From: Spirosoma aerolatum
GTDB lineage: Bacteria; Bacteroidota; Bacteroidia; Cytophagales; Spirosomataceae
DNA length: 64,000 nucleotides
Direction of reading: 5' to 3'
Assembly: GCF_002056795.1 (NCBI RefSeq)
Contig: NZ_CP020104.1
Coordinates: 2,305,001 to 2,369,000 of the forward strand
Shown: in pieces, positions 34,526 to 44,425 of the stretch
How positions within the stretch are numbered: the stretch's first letter is position 1
How the letters are laid out: each line of letters begins with the position of its first letter
Position numbers and translations under genes: made by a program
The notes under the pieces: generated by a model
The model's database searches: none
Seen by the model: only the letters and a program-made list of their open reading frames with translations
Told to the model about the DNA's origin: nothing

Positions 34526-35371
34526 ATGGAAAACTATTCCATACGATTATTGTTTGTTGCTTGGGCGTTTTTTTTTCTGTCGTCCTGTACAACGATAAAG
34601 CCGCCAACTCCCAAATTTGAATACTTTCAAAGCAGTGACCCCCGATTTCCCGCCAGTATTGAAACCATTGCCCCTCAAATTTCCAGAATACAAAAGGGGG
34701 ATATTCTGGGCATTATTGTCAGCAGCCTGAATAAGGAATCGAATGAGATCATGAATTTTTACAACATCAGCTCATTACCGCTCGCCAGTTTTTCACCAGG
34801 CGGTAGTGGGGGTGGTGGGTCTGGTAGCCAGCCGATTGGCTATCCGGTCGATTCTCTAGGCAATGTAGCCATACCGCTTATTGGTAAAGTGAAGCTCGAC
34901 GGGCTAACCATCCAGCAGGCGGAAGAGAAGGTTCGGGTAGAAGTGGAAAAAACACTGAAAGACCCGGCGGTGAACATTCGGTTTATGAACCATAAGTTCA
35001 CCGTATTAGGTGAGGTTAAAAACGTAGGTATTTTTAACCTGCTGAATGATCGCACTACGCTCATTGATGCCATTACCGTAGCAGGGGATTTATCTGAATA
35101 TGCCAAGCGGGACAGCATTAAAGTCATCCGTTCTGTAAATGGAAAACGGGAAATAGGCCTGGTCAGTTTGCGCAACCGGGAAGTATTTACCTCGCCTTAT
35201 TTCTACGTTCGGAATGATGACATCATTTACGTCGAACCGACAAAAGATAAACAATTGCCGCTTCCACAGCAGGAACAGGTTAAGAACAGCGCCTTCTACC
35301 AAAGATTTCCCTTTTTCTTAAGTTTAGTAACAACCGCTGTAACGCTTATCGCGCTATTTTCCAGGCTTTAA
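34526..35371 (+). CDS. wza: Polysaccharide export lipoprotein, OPX/Wza-like
   Basis: A 281-residue outer-membrane polysaccharide export protein. The signal peptide ends in a lipobox with Cys21 (FFFLSSC). The Poly_export domain begins near residue 48 (ISRIQKGDILGIIVSS), and a SLBB domain follows (about 140-225: HKFTVLGEVKNVGIFNLLNDRTTLIDAITVAG-type signature, in part). A C-terminal hydrophobic segment (FFLSLVTTAVTLIALF) could be the membrane-spanning helix of the Wza-type pore. It is the first gene of the polysaccharide locus, followed 92 bp later by the Wzc-like kinase gene; the two products are expected to form the trans-envelope export channel. Confidence 0.93.
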   Translation: MENYSIRLLFVAWAFFFLSSCTTIKPPTPKFEYFQSSDPRFPASIETIAPQISRIQKGDILGIIVSSLNKESNEIMNFYNISSLPLASFSPGGSGGGGSGSQPIGYPVDSLGNVAIPLIGKVKLDGLTIQQAEEKVRVEVEKTLKDPAVNIRFMNHKFTVLGEVKNVGIFNLLNDRTTLIDAITVAGDLSEYAKRDSIKVIRSVNGKREIGLVSLRNREVFTSPYFYVRNDDIIYVEPTKDKQLPLPQQEQVKNSAFYQRFPFFLSLVTTAVTLIALFSRL

Positions 35372-35463
35372 GCGCTGTTAACGACTATCAAACGAATTCA
35401 TCTATCCCTACAATCTGCCTGTGATAAATATCAACATTATTGCCTAGTCCTTTTGGAACGCCT

Positions 35464-37839
35464 ATGAGCAGCGAACAACTATTTAGCGAAGAACAGGAAG
35501 ACGATACAGATATTCTGGGGTACGTATTTAAGTACCTCCGGTATTGGTACTGGATTGTGATTGCGCTGGTTATCAGTTTTGTATATGCTTACGTTTATTT
35601 AAAAAGATATACGCCCATTTACCAGGTGAACGCTACGCTTCTCATTAAGGATGAGAAGAAGATGAATACGGAAGTGCTCGAAAAGCTGGACATGGATGGG
35701 CAAAGTAAACTAGTTGAAAACGAAATCGAAGTTCTGAAATCGAGGGCATTGATCCGGAAAGTCGTCGATGACCTGAATCTGACTGTATCTTACTGGAAAG
35801 AAACGAAAGCCCGTGATCGTGAACTCTACAACGAAAGTCCGATTACCCTGAATGCTACGGAGATTACCGATTATGCCTATAGTAACCCACTCTACATTAA
35901 AATAGGCCCCGACAGCAAATATCAGTTGCTGGATGGCGACCAAAACGAATTAGGAACGTACTACTACAGCCAGCAGGTAAAATCCAAATATGGAAAGTTC
36001 CGGATCTTTGATCGGGATAGTGTGAACACTACCTTCCCGACACCAGTGAAAGTTGTCTTTCAGAGCCGGGATGGGCTGGTCGAAGGATTGATCGGTGGGC
36101 TCCAGATCGCGTTACTAAATCCAAAAAGTAGCCTGATCTCGCTGGGTCTCGAAACGGCTGTCCCTGAGAAAGGTAAAGACATTCTGACAAAGTTGTTGAA
36201 TGAGTATGCCTTTACCTCACTCGAAGACAAAAACCGGGAAGCCACCAATACGCTTCGATTTATTGAAGAACGGCTGAAACTGGTCACGGCCGAACTGGGT
36301 GGGGTTGAACAGAATGTAGAGAATTATCGCCGAAGCAAAGGCGTAACCGATTTAAGTTCCGAAGCCAATCTGTTTTTAGGGAAAGTGGAAGAAAACGATT
36401 CGAAACTGAATGAACTGGACATTCAGTTGAAAGTGCTTGATGGCATTGAAGACTATCTGAATAGTTCGCAGGTAGGTATTGTCGCGCCAGCTACGATGAT
36501 GGGCTTTACCGATCCCGTCCTGACGTCTTATATCGATCAACTATCGCAGCTTGAAATTGAGCGAAGTAAGCTGGCGCAATCGGTTCAGCCCGGAAACCCC
36601 TATCTGGAAACGCTGAATAACCAGATGAAAAACGTGAAGCAGGCGATCAAGGAAAACCTGGGCAACCGGCGGAATAGCCTGAATGTCTCTAAACGAAGTC
36701 TGCTCGAATTGAATAATCGCCTGGAAGGCGCTATTTCGTCTATTCCGCACAAGGAACGGGAATTTGTGGGCATCAAGCGGCAGGCGAATATCAAAGAGGA
36801 TCTTTATTTACTGCTGTTGAAAACCCGTGAGGAAACGGCACTATCCTATGCGTCGACCGTGACGGATAGCCGGGTGGTCGATGCGCCCTTCTCGACGGGT
36901 GGCCCGATCCGGCCCGATCGGAACAATATTTACCTGATGGCATTGCTGTTTGGCCTGGCTGTTCCCATTGGCCTGATCGCCCTGAAAGAAGCCCTGACGA
37001 ATACGGTTCAGAATAAGAAAGAAATTGAGCGGAAAACGGGCCTGAAAGTATTTGGTGAAGTGGGTTTACTACCTAAAGAAGAGCAGGGCGAAATCATCGA
37101 CATTCGGAGCCGAAGCTTTGTGAGTGAGCAATTGCGCATGTTGCGCTCCAACATGCAGTATTTGTTCCTCGATAAGCAGGACGACATTGGCAGTACGATT
37201 CTGGTCACCTCGTCTACTAGTGGCGAAGGCAAGAGTTTCATGACGCTTAACATTGCCGCTTCGCTGGCGCTGTTGAACAAAAAAGTAGTGATCCTCGGGC
37301 TGGACCTACGCAAGCCGAAAATACAGGAGTATCTGAAGGTCAGTAATAAGATGGGTATGTCGAATTATCTGATCGGAAAAACGAGCCTTGATAGTATCAT
37401 TCATGCAACGTCAGTAGAAAACCTATACATGGTCCCCAGTGGGCCGATTCCGCCAAACCCCTCGGAACTGATCGCCAATGGTCGACTGAAACACCTGATC
37501 GAGGACTTACGCAAATCGTTCGATTACATCATGATCGATACGCCCCCACTCGGCCTGGTTACGGATGCTACACTGCTGGCTCCCTACGTAGACGAATGTT
37601 TTTACCTGGTTCGCCACGAGAAAACGCCCAAACTATACTTGTCGAACATTAAGGAACTGGCGCATAAGAAGCTGTTTAAAACGGTACACATTATTTTCAA
37701 CGCGGTCAATTACAAGAACTCTTCCGACTATGGGTATGGCTACGGCTATGGGTATGGCTACGGCTATGGCAAAGGAGCTTACTATGCGGAAGAAACCTCG
37801 AAAAAGAGCTGGATCAACCGACTTCTGTCGAAAGTATAA
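35464..37839 (+). CDS. wzc: Wzc-like polysaccharide co-polymerase with BY-kinase domain
   Basis: A 791-residue inner-membrane protein from the ATG at 35464, preferred to a TTG at 35440. Wzz domain with first membrane helix (about 25-50), long periplasmic coiled coils (about 250-470) with the GNVR-type region, second helix (about 492-512, IYLMALLFGLAVPIGLIAL), and a cytoplasmic bacterial tyrosine kinase with Walker A SGEGKS (Lys590), Walker A' LGLDLRKP and Walker B YIMIDTPP. The C-terminus has seven Tyr-Gly repeats (756-769) plus YY at 773-774, the autophosphorylated tyrosine cluster. It controls chain length and export together with the OPX protein. No separate phosphatase gene is visible nearby. 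Confidence 0.95.
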   Translation: MSSEQLFSEEQEDDTDILGYVFKYLRYWYWIVIALVISFVYAYVYLKRYTPIYQVNATLLIKDEKKMNTEVLEKLDMDGQSKLVENEIEVLKSRALIRKVVDDLNLTVSYWKETKARDRELYNESPITLNATEITDYAYSNPLYIKIGPDSKYQLLDGDQNELGTYYYSQQVKSKYGKFRIFDRDSVNTTFPTPVKVVFQSRDGLVEGLIGGLQIALLNPKSSLISLGLETAVPEKGKDILTKLLNEYAFTSLEDKNREATNTLRFIEERLKLVTAELGGVEQNVENYRRSKGVTDLSSEANLFLGKVEENDSKLNELDIQLKVLDGIEDYLNSSQVGIVAPATMMGFTDPVLTSYIDQLSQLEIERSKLAQSVQPGNPYLETLNNQMKNVKQAIKENLGNRRNSLNVSKRSLLELNNRLEGAISSIPHKEREFVGIKRQANIKEDLYLLLLKTREETALSYASTVTDSRVVDAPFSTGGPIRPDRNNIYLMALLFGLAVPIGLIALKEALTNTVQNKKEIERKTGLKVFGEVGLLPKEEQGEIIDIRSRSFVSEQLRMLRSNMQYLFLDKQDDIGSTILVTSSTSGEGKSFMTLNIAASLALLNKKVVILGLDLRKPKIQEYLKVSNKMGMSNYLIGKTSLDSIIHATSVENLYMVPSGPIPPNPSELIANGRLKHLIEDLRKSFDYIMIDTPPLGLVTDATLLAPYVDECFYLVRHEKTPKLYLSNIKELAHKKLFKTVHIIFNAVNYKNSSDYGYGYGYGYGYGYGKGAYYAEETSKKSWINRLLSKV
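37729..37770 (+). repeat. Tandem 18-bp repeat encoding the Wzc tyrosine cluster
   Basis: Two exact copies of TATGGGTATGGCTACGGC (37729-37746 and 37747-37764) plus TATGGC give seven Tyr-Gly dipeptides in frame. Because the unit is a multiple of three, slippage would change the number of phospho-acceptor tyrosines without a frameshift. Confidence 0.9.
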
Positions 37840-37881
37840 GCGATACCATCCACACTGCATCATTTCAGGAATAACGATACA

Positions 37882-39153
37882 ATGAGTCGATCAGAGGCCA
37901 TATCGATTGGTGTAATCGGATTAGGGTACGTAGGGCTGCCCCTAGCCGTTGAGTTCGGAAAAAAATACCCGGTTTTTGGCTTTGACGTCAACAAAGAGCG
38001 AATTCGGCAACTTGTCGAGGGGCATGATGCCACGCTCGAAATCGCCAAAGAACAAATCTGCTCGGCTAAGCATCTGACGTTCACGCATGATATTGAGCTA
38101 TTACGGTCCTGCACCGTCTACATTATCACCGTCCCGACCCCCATCGATAGCTTTAAAAAACCGGACCTGAGCTTTTTACTGAAAGCCTCGACGGCCGTCG
38201 GAAAACTCCTGAAAAAAGGCGATACGGTCATTTACGAATCGACGGTTTATCCAGGATGCACCGAAGAAGATTGTGTGCCTGTGCTGGAGAAGTGCAGCAA
38301 ACTTACGTACAATCAAGACTTCTTCTGTGGCTACTCCCCCGAGCGGATCAATCCGGGTGATAAGGAGCGAACGCTGACCCGTATTCTGAAAATTACGTCA
38401 GGGTCAACCGACGACACGGCTGATTTTGTCGATCGCTTGTATGGCTCTATCATCGAAGCGGGAACCTACCGCGCCCAGTCCATTAAAGTGGCCGAAGCCG
38501 CCAAAGCCATTGAAAATGCTCAGCGGGATATCAACATCTCGTTTGTCAATGAACTGGCGCTGATGTTCGACCGGATGGGCATCGACACCAACGACGTACT
38601 GGATGCGGCTGGCACGAAATGGAACTTTCTGAAATTTAAACCGGGACTGGTAGGCGGACACTGTATCGGAGTTGACCCCTATTACCTGGTTCATAAAGCC
38701 CAAAGCCTCGGGTATTACCCCCAGGTCATTGCCTCGGGGCGGCTCGTGAACGACGGCATGGGCATGTTTGTGGCGAAGAAGATCCTGAAGCGACTCATTG
38801 CCAACGGGCTACAGATACAGTCGAGCCGGGTACTTATTCTCGGTATCACGTTTAAGGAAAACTGCCCGGATACGCGCAACACCAAAGTGGTCGATATTTA
38901 CCACGAGCTTATTGATTTTGGCATTGGGGTTGACGTCTATGACCCCTGGGCTTCTCCGCAGGACGTGCAGGAAGAATATGGTATAGAGCTGGCCGATACG
39001 ATAGCCGGGAAGCAATACGACGGGATTATTCTGGCTGTGGCTCATCGGCAGTTTTTTGAATTAGATATAAACGGGTTAAAAAGAGATGCGAAATCCATCG
39101 TGTTCGATGTGAAATCCATCTTCGACAAGAAGCTGGTCGACATTCGGCTGTAA
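37882..39153 (+). CDS. wbpA: UDP-N-acetyl-glucosamine 6-dehydrogenase (WbpA/TviB-like)
   Basis: An NAD-dependent double oxidation of UDP-GlcNAc to UDP-GlcNAcA. The 423-residue protein has the Rossmann loop GLGYVG (13-18), the UDP-glucose/GDP-mannose dehydrogenase signature GYSPERINPGDKERT, and catalytic Cys261 in GGHCIGVDPYY. The C-terminal UDP-binding domain contains LGITFKENCPDTRNTK. The PERINPGD form is characteristic of the WbpA/TviB subgroup acting on N-acetylated sugars rather than plain UDP-glucose dehydrogenase. WbpE, WbpD and WbpB homologs follow, which supports the first step of the UDP-GlcNAc(3NAc)A pathway. It starts 42 bp after wzc. Confidence 0.93.
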   Translation: MSRSEAISIGVIGLGYVGLPLAVEFGKKYPVFGFDVNKERIRQLVEGHDATLEIAKEQICSAKHLTFTHDIELLRSCTVYIITVPTPIDSFKKPDLSFLLKASTAVGKLLKKGDTVIYESTVYPGCTEEDCVPVLEKCSKLTYNQDFFCGYSPERINPGDKERTLTRILKITSGSTDDTADFVDRLYGSIIEAGTYRAQSIKVAEAAKAIENAQRDINISFVNELALMFDRMGIDTNDVLDAAGTKWNFLKFKPGLVGGHCIGVDPYYLVHKAQSLGYYPQVIASGRLVNDGMGMFVAKKILKRLIANGLQIQSSRVLILGITFKENCPDTRNTKVVDIYHELIDFGIGVDVYDPWASPQDVQEEYGIELADTIAGKQYDGIILAVAHRQFFELDINGLKRDAKSIVFDVKSIFDKKLVDIRL

Positions 39154-39251
39154 GCGCCATCGCTTCTTAGTCAACTCCTTACGTATAGTCTTGAAACGGT
39201 TTTCAGCAGTATGCATTTCGCCTATCTAACGCCTATTGATCAACCTTTACC

Positions 39252-40352
39252 ATGTCGCTCACTCAACTTACCGTTCGGGAAGGCTCACTGGCCGGTGATA
39301 CCATCCGTCCGCTCGACCAGCCCGCCATCATCTCGCCCCGGCGCGACAGTATTCATCAGAAACTGCCCGATAGCTTACTGACTATTGCGCAGAAAGAGGC
39401 CTGGCACTGTGCCAGTTTAGACGACATTATTCAGCATAAGCTCGACCAGACGGTTGCGCATGTATACATCGATGAGGTGCTGTTGAAAGCCCACGATCCG
39501 AACCAGGTTTTTGAAACAATTCGGACCAAACTGATCGACAATACCTATTTTGCGTTTCGCATCGTAACGGCCGAAAACATAAAAGCCAGCATTCAGCAGC
39601 GTATTTCCTACGGTTTCTTTACGATCTATTACCCATTCCATTTTTTATCCAGACGGGTACTCCCAAAACTCAAGGGATTTCGTAAAGTATGTCGGTTGCT
39701 GGCCATCCCGGTCGATATCTCGAAAGCAGAAATCATTGGTCGATTGATTTACAAAGGGTTCGACATTGTTGATCTGGTTGAAACGGCTCAGGATACGCTA
39801 ATCATTGCCAAAGCGAACACGGGCGTCATGCCCAGCCAGCTCAGACCCGCTTCCAAGGAGGGGTTTCTGTTCCGAATGCAGCGGGTTGGTAAACTGGGGA
39901 TTCCGATTACCGTCTATAAATTCCGCTCCATGCATCCTTACGCCGAGTATGTGCAGGAGTATCTGCACCGGACCAATGGGCTGGATGCAGGCGGAAAGTT
40001 CAAAAATGACTTTCGCGTGAGCACCGGTGGGCGCGTATTGCGAAAATACTGGCTTGATGAATTGCCCATGTTGTATAACCTGCTGAAAGGGGATATCAAA
40101 CTGATCGGCGTTCGCCCCATTAGTGAGCATTATTTTAGCCTGTATCCCGCTCAGGTTCAACAGATACGGAAGAAGCATAAGCCGGGTTTACTACCGCCTT
40201 TTTATGCCGATATGCCTACTACGTTCGACGAAATTGTGCAGTCGGAGCTGGCGTATCTGGAAGCCTACGAAAAAGCCCCCTGGCAAACCGATCTGGCGTA
40301 TTTGCTGAAGATCCTGAAAAATATCGTCGTTCATAAAGCGCGTAGTAAATAG
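39252..40352 (+). CDS. Priming sugar transferase (polyprenyl-P phosphoglycosyltransferase), atypical N-terminus
   Basis: The C-terminal half (about 205-366) is a bacterial sugar transferase domain: FRMQRVGKLGIPITVYKFRSMH, RVSTGGRVLRKYWLDELPML in sequence, then GDIKLIGVRPIS. These enzymes start glycan assembly by transferring a sugar-1-phosphate to undecaprenyl phosphate. Unlike WcaJ/WbaP types there is no block of N-terminal membrane helices, and the usual re-entrant helix directly before the RVGK motif is not obvious. The N-terminal 200 residues have only a short hydrophobic stretch (about 117-130, YGFFTIYYPFHFLS) and are unrecognised. It lies 2 bp upstream of the aminotransferase gene. Confidence 0.82.
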   Translation: MSLTQLTVREGSLAGDTIRPLDQPAIISPRRDSIHQKLPDSLLTIAQKEAWHCASLDDIIQHKLDQTVAHVYIDEVLLKAHDPNQVFETIRTKLIDNTYFAFRIVTAENIKASIQQRISYGFFTIYYPFHFLSRRVLPKLKGFRKVCRLLAIPVDISKAEIIGRLIYKGFDIVDLVETAQDTLIIAKANTGVMPSQLRPASKEGFLFRMQRVGKLGIPITVYKFRSMHPYAEYVQEYLHRTNGLDAGGKFKNDFRVSTGGRVLRKYWLDELPMLYNLLKGDIKLIGVRPISEHYFSLYPAQVQQIRKKHKPGLLPPFYADMPTTFDEIVQSELAYLEAYEKAPWQTDLAYLLKILKNIVVHKARSK

Positions 40353-40354
40353 AC

Positions 40355-41512
40355 ATGACCGCTTCATTGACTGGGTCTGGCATCAGCGAAACCATACAGA
40401 TGGTTGATTTGAAGAATCAGTATCTGAAAATCAAACCTGCCATCGATGCGGCCATTCAGGAATGTCTGGATACGACTGCTTTTATCAAAGGCCCGCAGGT
40501 TGGCGCTTTTGAACAGCAACTAGCGAAATACCTGAATGTAAAGCATGTGATTTCCTGCGCCAACGGAACCGACGCCCTTCAGTTGGCGATGATGGCGCTG
40601 GATTTGAAACCAGGCGATGAGGTCATAGTTCCCGCTTTTACTTACGTAGCAACAGCCGAAGTGATTGCGCTACTGGGACTCAAACCCGTGATGGTCGATG
40701 TAGACCCGGACACGTTTACAATGACACGGGAAAGCATCGAAAAGGCGCTGTCGCCACGAACTCGATTGGTGGTTCCCGTACACCTGTTTGGTCAATGTGC
40801 CGATATGGAAAGCATTGTCGCGTTATGTCAGGTGCATGGACTGTCCATAATTGAAGATACGGCGCAGGCTGTAGGAGCAACCTACACATTTCGGAATGGA
40901 ACGATAAAAGCCGCAGGCGCAATGGGGGATCTGGGGACCACATCGTTCTTCCCATCGAAAAACCTCGGCTGTTTTGGCGATGGAGGAGCGGTCTATACCG
41001 ACCAGGATAGTCTGGCACACAAGGTGAAGATGATCGGAAATCATGGGCAGGCCCGAAAGTATGTCCACGAAACGATTGGCGTGAATTCCCGCTTGGACAC
41101 CATTCAGGCCGCTATTTTACTCGAAAAGCTGAAACATCTGGACGGCTATACCCAGGCGCGTCAGCAGGTCGCCAATCGATACGACGAAGCCTTTCGGAAT
41201 GTGGAAGCCATCGAAATTCCATACCGAAATCCTGATTCGACCCATGTCTTTCATCAATACACGCTGAAAGTACCGGCTGATAAACGGGATGGACTGAAAG
41301 ACTATCTGAGCCGGAAGAAAGTACCCAGCATGATCTATTATCCGATTCCCCTGAATGCCCAGAAAGCGTACCAGAGCGTCGGTCGAGTGGTGGGCGATCT
41401 GGCTGTAACGCAGGATTTATGCCGACGGGTGATTTCCCTACCCATGCATACCGAGTTGTCGGACGATCAGATCAATTATATTGTCGAAACGATCATTGAT
41501 TATTTTTCCTGA
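40355..41512 (+). CDS. wbpE: UDP-3-keto-GlcNAcA aminotransferase (WbpE-like, DegT/DnrJ/EryC1 family)
   Basis: A PLP-dependent sugar aminotransferase of 385 residues. The internal aldimine Lys202 lies in FFPSKNLGCFGDGGA, and the cofactor-binding motifs ISCANGTDALQLA and EDTAQAVGA are present. In the Pseudomonas B-band pathway WbpE adds the 3-amino group to the 3-keto-uronic acid formed by WbpB. The adjacent wbpA-, wbpD- and wbpB-like genes argue for that substrate rather than a 4-keto-6-deoxysugar. The stop codon lies on the edge of an inverted repeat (41507-41580). A related aminotransferase at 60994 belongs to the WecE branch. Confidence 0.9.
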   Translation: MTASLTGSGISETIQMVDLKNQYLKIKPAIDAAIQECLDTTAFIKGPQVGAFEQQLAKYLNVKHVISCANGTDALQLAMMALDLKPGDEVIVPAFTYVATAEVIALLGLKPVMVDVDPDTFTMTRESIEKALSPRTRLVVPVHLFGQCADMESIVALCQVHGLSIIEDTAQAVGATYTFRNGTIKAAGAMGDLGTTSFFPSKNLGCFGDGGAVYTDQDSLAHKVKMIGNHGQARKYVHETIGVNSRLDTIQAAILLEKLKHLDGYTQARQQVANRYDEAFRNVEAIEIPYRNPDSTHVFHQYTLKVPADKRDGLKDYLSRKKVPSMIYYPIPLNAQKAYQSVGRVVGDLAVTQDLCRRVISLPMHTELSDDQINYIVETIIDYFS

Positions 41513-41580
41513 CAGGATTTACAAGATGTACAGGATGATGTTTGTCCGATAAATCATGAAAATCCAGTTAATCCTGTCAA
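41507..41580. repeat. Imperfect palindromic repeat of the 'gacaggattt...aatcctgtc' type
   Basis: GACAGGATTTACAAGAT at 41511 pairs with AATCCAGTTAATCCTGTC at 41561-41578 (14 of 18 positions), with a spacer that repeats ACAGGAT. It fills the gap between wbpE and wbpD and touches the wbpE stop codon. Units of the form 'acaggatttacaggat' are, as I recall, dispersed in Cytophagales genomes. It could act as an mRNA-stabilising or weak terminating hairpin. Confidence 0.65.
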
Positions 41581-41593
41581 CTAACCTTACTCT

Positions 41594-42169
41594 GTGAACT
41601 CCGTTTTTATACACCCCTCGGCTATCGTTGATGACGGGTGCCAGATTGGCGAAGGCACGAAAATCTGGCATTTCTCGCACATCATGCCCGACTGCGTGAT
41701 TGGGAACGGATGTAACATCGGCCAGAATGTGGTGATCTCCCCGCAGGTCGTGCTGGGTAATAACGTGAAGGTGCAGAACAACGTGTCGATCTATACGGGA
41801 GTTACCTGCGCCGACGATGTGTTTTTAGGGCCGTCGATGGTGTTTACGAATGTGATCAATCCACGAAGCGCTATTGTCCGAAAAGACCAGTATCAGAAAA
41901 CGCACGTTGGCAAAGGAGCCAGTATCGGGGCCAATGCTACCATCGTATGCGGGCACGACATTGGGGAGTATGCGTTTATTGGCGCAGGAGCAGTAGTCAC
42001 TAAACATGTGCCGCCCTATGCGCTGATGGTCGGTAATCCGGCCCGACAACTCGGCTGGATCAGCGAATACGGCCACCGACTCAACTTCGACGAGCAAGGG
42101 CTGGCCCAATGCCCGGAAAGTGCTGAAACCTACCGGCTCAAAGACGGTGCAATTCATAAAGAACTGTAG
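41594..42169 (+). CDS. wbpD: UDP-3-amino-GlcNAcA N-acetyltransferase (WbpD-like, left-handed beta-helix)
   Basis: A 191-residue hexapeptide-repeat acetyltransferase. The repeats run from about residue 12 to 150 ([43 protein letters not shown], then [16 protein letters not shown] and [18 protein letters not shown]). The loop [10 protein letters not shown] is typical of WbpD/WlbB. It would acetylate the 3-amino group to give UDP-GlcNAc(3NAc)A. The start is a GTG, chosen because the following residues [14 protein letters not shown] match the family N-terminus. It lies 36 bp before the wbpB-like gene. Confidence 0.92.
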   Translation: MNSVFIHPSAIVDDGCQIGEGTKIWHFSHIMPDCVIGNGCNIGQNVVISPQVVLGNNVKVQNNVSIYTGVTCADDVFLGPSMVFTNVINPRSAIVRKDQYQKTHVGKGASIGANATIVCGHDIGEYAFIGAGAVVTKHVPPYALMVGNPARQLGWISEYGHRLNFDEQGLAQCPESAETYRLKDGAIHKEL

Positions 42170-43171
<1,002 letters not shown>

Positions 43172-43229
43172 AATCGACCCTGCTTAGAGATGTCTAACAT
43201 TCTAAAGAAAGGCCGAAAAGCCAGATTTT

Positions 43230-43476
43230 GTCATTCTGACGAAGGAAGAATATTAAGGCTTTCTACTTTCTAGTTAGGGGACCTGTTTAGGATTTTGAAA
43301 AAGGGATAAGAGTTGAGTGGTTTTTGTAATTCCGACGCAGGAGGGGGCTTCTGTAGCAGGAAGTTTTCTGCCTTTCACAAAGATCCCTCCTGCGTCGGGA
43401 TAACAAAAATGCTCTCGAGCTGAAATCCTAAACAGCTTCAGGATAACAGTAAGATTCCTCCTTCGTCGGAAGGACA
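43230..43476. repeat. Nested three-tier inverted repeat
   Basis: Three inverted repeats are nested symmetrically in the 354-bp gap between wbpB and wzm. Outer arms: TGTCATTCTGACGAAGGAAG (from 43229) and CCTCCTTCGTCGGAAGGACA (to 43476). Middle arms: CTGTTTAGGATTTT (43283-43296) and AAATCCTAAACAG (43423-43435). Inner arms: TTGTAATTCCGACGCAGGAGGG (in two parts, 43324-43345) and CCCTCCTGCGTCGGGATAAC (43385-43404). The outer and inner tiers share the motif ATTCCGACGnAGGAGG. The rest of the gap (43172-43228 and 43477-43525) holds no gene. Transcribed, it would form one long cruciform-like hairpin, comparable to REP or MITE-like elements. Confidence 0.85.
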
Positions 43477-43525
43477 GAAATCTTTATCAAACTCAATTTT
43501 ACAAACGCTTAACAATTCAAAAAGC

Positions 43526-44404
43526 TTGACGTTGATTCAACATAACGTAGTGGCCGAAGAGGAAGAGGTAACGTATGCTCATTCGATTACTCCGCAAAAC
43601 AGCCTGTTCGACTTGCGGCTGGGCGAAATCTGGCAGTATCGTGATTTGCTGATCCTGTTTGTCCGCCGGGATTTCGTTGCGAAGTACAAACAGACCATTC
43701 TGGGGCCAGTATGGTTCTTTATCCAGCCCATTTTCCAGACAGCCGTTATGGCTATCGTCTTTGGGGGCATGGCTGGCCTATCGACAGATGGCGTACCACC
43801 GATTCTGTTTTACCTGGCAGGGGTAACGGCCTGGAATTACTTTTCCAACTGCCTACGGGCCACATCGAATACGTTTACCGCCAATGCAGGTCTGTTTGGG
43901 AAAGTCTATTTCCCTAGGGCAGTTACTCCCTTATCGGTTGTCATCAGCAACCTCATTCAGTTTGGCATTGGTATGCTGCTCTTTCTGGTGATGTACGGTT
44001 TTTTTACGCTAATCGGAACGGCGCTACACCCCAGCAGCGCTTTACTCCTGTTCCCCTTATTAATCGTCGTAATGGGCTTTATGGGGTTGGGATTAGGCAT
44101 GCTGGTATCCGCTATGACTACCCGCTACCGCGATTTACAGTATCTGGTTGAGTTTGGGGTGCAGTTACTGATGTATGCAACACCAGTAATTATTCCCTTA
44201 TCGGCTATACCCGCCAAATATAAACCCATCATGCTGGCCAATCCTATGACAGGGGTTATCGAAACGTTTAAATACGGCTTTTTCGGAACAGGTACGTTTT
44301 CCTGGCCACTACTTAGCTATTCAATTGGGTTCTCCCTAATAGCATTCTTGATTGGCTTGGCAGTATTCAATAAAACAGAAAAGAACTTTATGGATACGGT
44401 ATAA
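43526..44404 (+). CDS. wzm: ABC transporter permease for polysaccharide export (Wzm-like)
   Basis: A 292-residue ABC-2-type permease with six predicted membrane segments, from about residue 60 (PVWFFIQPIFQTAVMAIVFG) to 285. The family entry motif YRDLLILFVRRDFVAKYKQTILGP lies in the N-terminal cytoplasmic part (residues 38-61, quoted across two helices). It exports lipid-linked O-polysaccharide or capsule across the inner membrane with Wzt. The start is a TTG at 43526 (a second TTG is at 43532); no ATG gives a complete N-terminus. It is 21 bp upstream of wzt. Confidence 0.92.
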   Translation: MTLIQHNVVAEEEEVTYAHSITPQNSLFDLRLGEIWQYRDLLILFVRRDFVAKYKQTILGPVWFFIQPIFQTAVMAIVFGGMAGLSTDGVPPILFYLAGVTAWNYFSNCLRATSNTFTANAGLFGKVYFPRAVTPLSVVISNLIQFGIGMLLFLVMYGFFTLIGTALHPSSALLLFPLLIVVMGFMGLGLGMLVSAMTTRYRDLQYLVEFGVQLLMYATPVIIPLSAIPAKYKPIMLANPMTGVIETFKYGFFGTGTFSWPLLSYSIGFSLIAFLIGLAVFNKTEKNFMDTV

Positions 44405-44425
44405 ACCTAACCAGAAATTGGACGA

